From assembly GCA_937930695.1 (NCBI GenBank), contig CALHCB010000026.1, positions 1 to 64,000 on the forward strand: 64,000 bases of DNA, given 5' to 3'. Position 1 is the first letter of the stretch. The number at the start of each line of letters is the position of its first letter. Below, piece after piece: positions 60,345-64,000 of this stretch. The notes under the pieces were generated by a model, which saw only the letters and a list, made by a program, of their open reading frames with translations, had not been told where the DNA came from and searched no databases. The DNA comes from an uncultured Acidimicrobiales bacterium. GTDB taxonomy: Bacteria; Actinomycetota; Acidimicrobiia; Acidimicrobiales; SZUA-35. The translations under genes were made by a program, and so were the position numbers.

Positions 60345-60665
60345 GTGGCCGCACAGAAACTCACCCCACTGCAAGAGTCTGAAGCTCGCCGGAAGGCAGC
60401 CGAGGAAGCGAAGAAGACGAAGAAGACGGTCGTTCGTTCCGACGCCGAGAAGGCACTTCGCAAAGAACGTGTTGAGAAGGCGAAGGATGCCCTCACACGT
60501 TCGGTCGGGATGAAGGGCGACCACGTCGCGTCTGCTCGTGCGGCCCTCAAGGACTATCTGAAGCGTCTCAACGAGCCGAAGCAGCCCGATGATGCTCGAT
60601 TCGAGTCGTTGATCGAGGCGCCGTTCAAGGTTCCGCCGAAGAAGAAGTCGAACGACCGCTTCTAG
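60345..60665 (+). CDS. Small basic Lys/Ala-rich protein, unknown
   Basis: 106 aa from GTG, with AGGAGA seven bases upstream, a strong ribosome site. Rich in Lys, Ala and Glu, mostly helical (QESEARRKAAEEAKKTKKTVVRSDAEKALRKERVEKAKDAL), ending PPKKKSNDRF. No recognised domain. It could bind nucleic acid or ribosomes by charge, which is only inference. The 171 bp upstream hold no gene. Confidence 0.6.
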   Translation: MAAQKLTPLQESEARRKAAEEAKKTKKTVVRSDAEKALRKERVEKAKDALTRSVGMKGDHVASARAALKDYLKRLNEPKQPDDARFESLIEAPFKVPPKKKSNDRF

Positions 60666-60758
60666 CCAACCGTTGTTCTGCAGAACTGACTGCGGGTTCG
60701 GTGAATCGAGAGTAAGTGTCGGGGCCCGCAGCGAGACTGTGCGGGTGGAGCTTTTGGC

Positions 60759-63677
60759 GTGCGTCAACACGACCCTGTCGGTCGCGAGTCCGGCCTGACG
60801 ACCGTGCCGATATCGACCACGAAGAAGAGACCAGGCGACCTCGCCCTATCGCCCGATGTCTGGGCCACAGTTCTTCCTGACGATCGTCCTCGGCTCACGC
60901 GCGTCGCGCTGTGGGACCCCAAAGCGATCGGTGGACTCGTCGACGCGTCGTCAGAACTGATCGAAGTGGTGTTGGTCGACGGCAACATTCACCGCGTGGG
61001 TGCCGAGATCTTGGACATGCCTGACGTCATTGCACGTTTTGCATCGCTTCCTCGATCGGCTGAGGTCCACGATTCTCTTCACGCGATTGCGCTTGCAGTT
61101 CGATTCGCACTCGATCTCAGTGCCCGCGGCCGGCTCCTGCCGTGGATCACTCAGGATGGATACGACAGTTGGCGGATTGGTCCAATCGAACCTTCAGATT
61201 CTGGCTATCTCGACCGCATCATCGGAGCGGCCCACGCTGCGGTGTACTGCGCTGCGTTGGATGAGGCCCCGGATCCTGACGCGGCATACCGAATCGAATC
61301 CTCTGTATCGGTACTTACTCGGTTGTTGGATGCCGTGGCCGATTCGTTGGTCCGATCGCCAGCGGCTGCACTCGTGTCCGGAAACCCCGCTTTCGCCGAT
61401 CAACATGGCCTGCGCATCCCGCATTTGCGGCCGTGGCTCACTGAGCTCGTTCAGCCCTACGCCGCAGGCTGTCGCCTCATGATCGGAGCGGTTCCCCCGC
61501 TCGAAGACGACGAGAGGATCACTTCTGATTCCCCGTGGTGGCTGGAGTTCTCTCTCCGTTCGGCCAAGGACCGCTCGGTGATCGTGAGCGCAGAAGACCT
61601 CTGGCGGGAACCCGCGATGGCAACCTCGGTGCTCGGAGACGATGCCGAGAGCGAGTTTCTCATGGGACTTCGACAGGCGACGCTCATCTGCCCGGTACTT
61701 GGTTCGGCGATGGAGGAGGCGGCACCTTCTGGCCTCGCCATCCGTCCCGAGGACATTCCGGCCTTCCTCGACTCGATCGGAGACCTGGCAAAGGCAGGCA
61801 TCGAAGTTCGATGGCCAGGCCAGAGTGAAAACGCCACGGTCGACCAGCGAGCGCGAGTCTCCGCGACTGCGCCGGCAGGAGATCTCCCACCTGTGCTCGA
61901 TCTCCAGTCATTGCTGCAGGTCGAGTGGGAGGTAGTCATCAACGGTCAGCTGCTCACCCAGTCCGAGTTGAAAGAGTTGGCGAATGCCAAGCGACCGGTC
62001 GTCAGGATCCGTGGCCAGTGGGTGGTGCTCAACGACGAGCAGCGGCGCCAGCTCGCAGAACCTCCGCCGATGCCGAGCGTCCCCGAATTGCTTGCTGCCA
62101 GCGTCGCGCCGCGGGCGAAAGGCACGGGTGATGGCGAACTGTCCTTCGATATCGATACTGCGGCGACGTATCGACTGCGTGGTGCTATTGCCGAGGCATC
62201 GAAAGCATTCGGCGAACTCCGATCGCCAACACCGGCCGTTGAACCCCCGGGCTTTGCCGCAACGCTTCGTGACTATCAGCGTGAGGGAGTCGGCTGGCTC
62301 AAGAGCTTGGCGTCACTCGGTATCGGCGGTGTGCTCGCTGACGACATGGGCCTGGGCAAGACGGTCCAGATTCTGGCCTTCCACGCGGGTATCAAAGGGC
62401 CGACCTTGGTGGTATGCCCCACATCGGTGCTCACGAACTGGGAGCGCGAGGCCGCAGCCTTTGTTCCCGACGCCGAAGTGTTGCGGTATCACGGCCCGAA
62501 TCGGTCGCTGCCCGAGGAGTTGACCCGTAACCAGATCGTTCTCACCACCTACGGAGTCATCCGTTCTGATGCCGAAGCTTTGGGTGACCGTACGTGGAAT
62601 CTCGTCGTTGCCGACGAGGCGCAAGCATTCAAGAACCCGAACAGTCGTACCGCAAAGGCAATGCGTCTCATCGATGGCAACGTGCGGGTGGCGCTGACGG
62701 GTACGCCGGTGGAGAACAAGTTGCTGGAGCTCTGGAGCATCATCTCCTGGGCGCTCCCGGACTACCTCGGCTCCATGGCCGAGTTCCGACGTCGCTTTGC
62801 GACACCGATCGAGCGCGATGACGACGATCGAGCGCGCGACATGCTCCAAGCATTGATCTCGCCCATTGTCCTGCGCCGCCGCAAGACCGACCCCGGCATT
62901 GCCCCTGAATTGCCAGACAAAGTCGAACGAAACGTCGTGGTGCCGCTGACCACCGAACAGATCACCCTCTACATGGCGGCGGCCGACCAGGGTCTTGAAG
63001 ATCTTGCGAGCTCTCAGGACGAGATCTCTCGTCAGGGAATGGTCCTGAAGATGCTGACGGCCTTGAAGCAGATCACGAATCACCCGGCCAACTTCTTGGG
63101 TGAGAGCGAGCCGCTCGCTGGTCGATCGGGGAAGCTTGAAGAACTTGTCGACTTGCTCTCCGTCGCGTCGGACAACGGCGAGTCAACGTTGATCTTCACC
63201 CAGTACGTGCAGATGGGAAACTTGATTGTCGATCACTGCACGAGCCAGGGTTTCGACATCGGATTCCTGCACGGTTCGCGCACGATCAAGCAACGGCAGG
63301 AACAGGTTGATGCGTTTCAAGCTGGCGAGCTTCCGGTGTTGGTGCTTTCCCTCAAAGCCGGCGGAACCGGGTTGAACCTCACGGCAGCCAGCCAGGTCAT
63401 TCACTATGACCGGTGGTGGAACCCGGCCGTCGAAGACCAAGCCACCGATCGGGCCTATCGCATTGGCCAGGACAAGATGGTCACGGTGCATCGCCTGGTG
63501 ACAGCGGGAACTGTGGAGGACCGCATCGCCGCGATGCTCGACCAGAAGCGAGAGCTCGCTGAGAGTGTGCTTGCGGGCGGTGAGTCCTGGGTGGCCAATT
63601 TGTCCAACGACGAACTCGCCGCCATGGTGCGTCTCGATTCGCCGAACGTGATCGGCCAATCACAGGAGCAATTCTGA
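60759..63677 (+). CDS. SNF2-family helicase/translocase
   Basis: 972 aa from GTG. A long N-terminal region (about 1-480) of the SNF2-associated bacterial type, followed by the SNF2 motor: FAATLRDYQREGVGWLKSLASLGIGGVLADDMGLGKTVQ (Walker A), VVADEAQAFKNPNS (DEAQ), LTGTPVENKLLELWSI, and helicase C motifs LVLSLKAGGTGLNLTAASQVIHYDRWWNPAVEDQATDRAYRIGQ. ATP-driven remodelling of protein-nucleic-acid complexes. The stop overlaps the next gene's ATG (TGATG). Confidence 0.93.
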   Translation: MRQHDPVGRESGLTTVPISTTKKRPGDLALSPDVWATVLPDDRPRLTRVALWDPKAIGGLVDASSELIEVVLVDGNIHRVGAEILDMPDVIARFASLPRSAEVHDSLHAIALAVRFALDLSARGRLLPWITQDGYDSWRIGPIEPSDSGYLDRIIGAAHAAVYCAALDEAPDPDAAYRIESSVSVLTRLLDAVADSLVRSPAAALVSGNPAFADQHGLRIPHLRPWLTELVQPYAAGCRLMIGAVPPLEDDERITSDSPWWLEFSLRSAKDRSVIVSAEDLWREPAMATSVLGDDAESEFLMGLRQATLICPVLGSAMEEAAPSGLAIRPEDIPAFLDSIGDLAKAGIEVRWPGQSENATVDQRARVSATAPAGDLPPVLDLQSLLQVEWEVVINGQLLTQSELKELANAKRPVVRIRGQWVVLNDEQRRQLAEPPPMPSVPELLAASVAPRAKGTGDGELSFDIDTAATYRLRGAIAEASKAFGELRSPTPAVEPPGFAATLRDYQREGVGWLKSLASLGIGGVLADDMGLGKTVQILAFHAGIKGPTLVVCPTSVLTNWEREAAAFVPDAEVLRYHGPNRSLPEELTRNQIVLTTYGVIRSDAEALGDRTWNLVVADEAQAFKNPNSRTAKAMRLIDGNVRVALTGTPVENKLLELWSIISWALPDYLGSMAEFRRRFATPIERDDDDRARDMLQALISPIVLRRRKTDPGIAPELPDKVERNVVVPLTTEQITLYMAAADQGLEDLASSQDEISRQGMVLKMLTALKQITNHPANFLGESEPLAGRSGKLEELVDLLSVASDNGESTLIFTQYVQMGNLIVDHCTSQGFDIGFLHGSRTIKQRQEQVDAFQAGELPVLVLSLKAGGTGLNLTAASQVIHYDRWWNPAVEDQATDRAYRIGQDKMVTVHRLVTAGTVEDRIAAMLDQKRELAESVLAGGESWVANLSNDELAAMVRLDSPNVIGQSQEQF

Positions 63678-64000
63678 TGGCTCCTGCCCGGAAGTTCGGT
63701 CACAGCTGGTGGGGGAAGGCTTGGCTCGCCAGCCTCGAAGCTTCGCAGTTCGCCGACGACGGACGCCTCTCTCGCGGCCGGACGTATGCCCGCCAAGATC
63801 GGGTGCAAGATGTATCGGTCTTGCCCGGCAGCATCCAGTCCAAGGTGTGGGGAACTGAGACCTACAGCACGTCTCTGGCTGTCAAACAGCTCGACGATGA
63901 ACAGTGGAACGTGTTGATCGACCTCATCATGTCTCGGGCGCGGTATTCCGCAGAGTTGTTGGCGGGGGCGATGCCTCAGGGACTGGCAGCAGATGCCGAA
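63677..64000 (+). CDS. SWIM-type zinc-finger-family protein, 3' truncated by window edge
   Basis: 108 codons are visible (MAPARKFGHSWWGKAWLASL, RGRTYARQDRVQDVSVLPGSIQSKVWG). This N-terminal pattern is that of actinobacterial proteins with a later SWIM CxCx(n)CxH motif, which usually follow SNF2 genes. The SWIM motif itself lies beyond the window, so the call rests on N-terminus and position. Start ATG overlaps the SNF2 stop. Confidence 0.7.
   Translation, partial: MAPARKFGHSWWGKAWLASLEASQFADDGRLSRGRTYARQDRVQDVSVLPGSIQSKVWGTETYSTSLAVKQLDDEQWNVLIDLIMSRARYSAELLAGAMPQGLAADAE

Overview
This window looks like chromosome from a high-GC, Gram-positive-type actinobacterium. The best guess is a member of the Acidimicrobiia (for example a marine or soil Ilumatobacter-like lineage). 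The supporting signs are a metG-tatD-rpf-rsmA-ispE block, a glmU-like-prs-rplY-pth-VanZ-mfd block, a 32-aa bS22/AURKAIP1-type ribosomal peptide, several luciferase-like and PPOX-type enzymes of the kind common in F420-using actinobacteria, many GTG starts and many 4-bp start/stop overlaps. The class assignment is inference from gene content; no 16S or marker search was possible.

Left part (1-26.1 kb): accessory and catabolic genes. After a truncated GNAT gene and a broken EamA transporter there are a GNAT acetyltransferase, a dienelactone-hydrolase-like protein, two methyltransferases, an acyl-CoA dehydrogenase coupled to a YceI protein, a divergent PRPP-synthetase-like protein, an S4-domain protein coupled to a molybdopterin oxidoreductase, DUF2071, AlkB-like and DUF2461 genes, the agmatine-to-putrescine pair aguB-aguA, a methyltransferase preceded by a GNAT remnant, a large LAL/LuxR ATPase regulator coupled to a PLP decarboxylase, a GH13 amylase-type enzyme, a DUF937-TM-fasciclin-OmpA fusion, an APH-like kinase, a polysaccharide deacetylase and an MFS transporter.

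Middle part (26.2-40.6 kb): mostly housekeeping on the + strand. It runs rmuC, metG, tatD, rpf-like, rsmA, ispE, then tRNA-Gln(TTG), a truncated GlmU-like nucleotidyltransferase, prs, rplY, pth, a VanZ-like gene and mfd. A minus-strand bS22-like micro-gene lies between ispE and the tRNA, and its terminator hairpin sits inside the last codons of ispE.

Right part (40.7-64 kb): DUF169 and SDR genes, a minus-strand SDR/LLM/aldehyde-dehydrogenase cluster, a secreted lipoprotein, an M48 peptidase, a class III cyclase-NB-ARC regulator, a secreted pentapeptide/DUF4214 protein, a DUF4332 protein, a 57-aa zinc-ribbon micro-protein missed by the ORF track, an LLM oxidoreductase coupled to an enoyl-CoA hydratase, HIT, PPOX and nitroreductase genes, an alkyl-sulfatase-like/arylsulfatase pair, a small basic protein, and an SNF2 helicase overlapping a SWIM-type gene that runs off the end.

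I found no phage, insertion sequence, CRISPR array, rRNA or plasmid origin. The most interesting items are the DUF937-fasciclin-OmpA envelope fusion, the sulfatase pair with a non-canonical metal motif, the degenerate GlmU-like gene next to prs, and three short tandem duplications that each span a stop codon.
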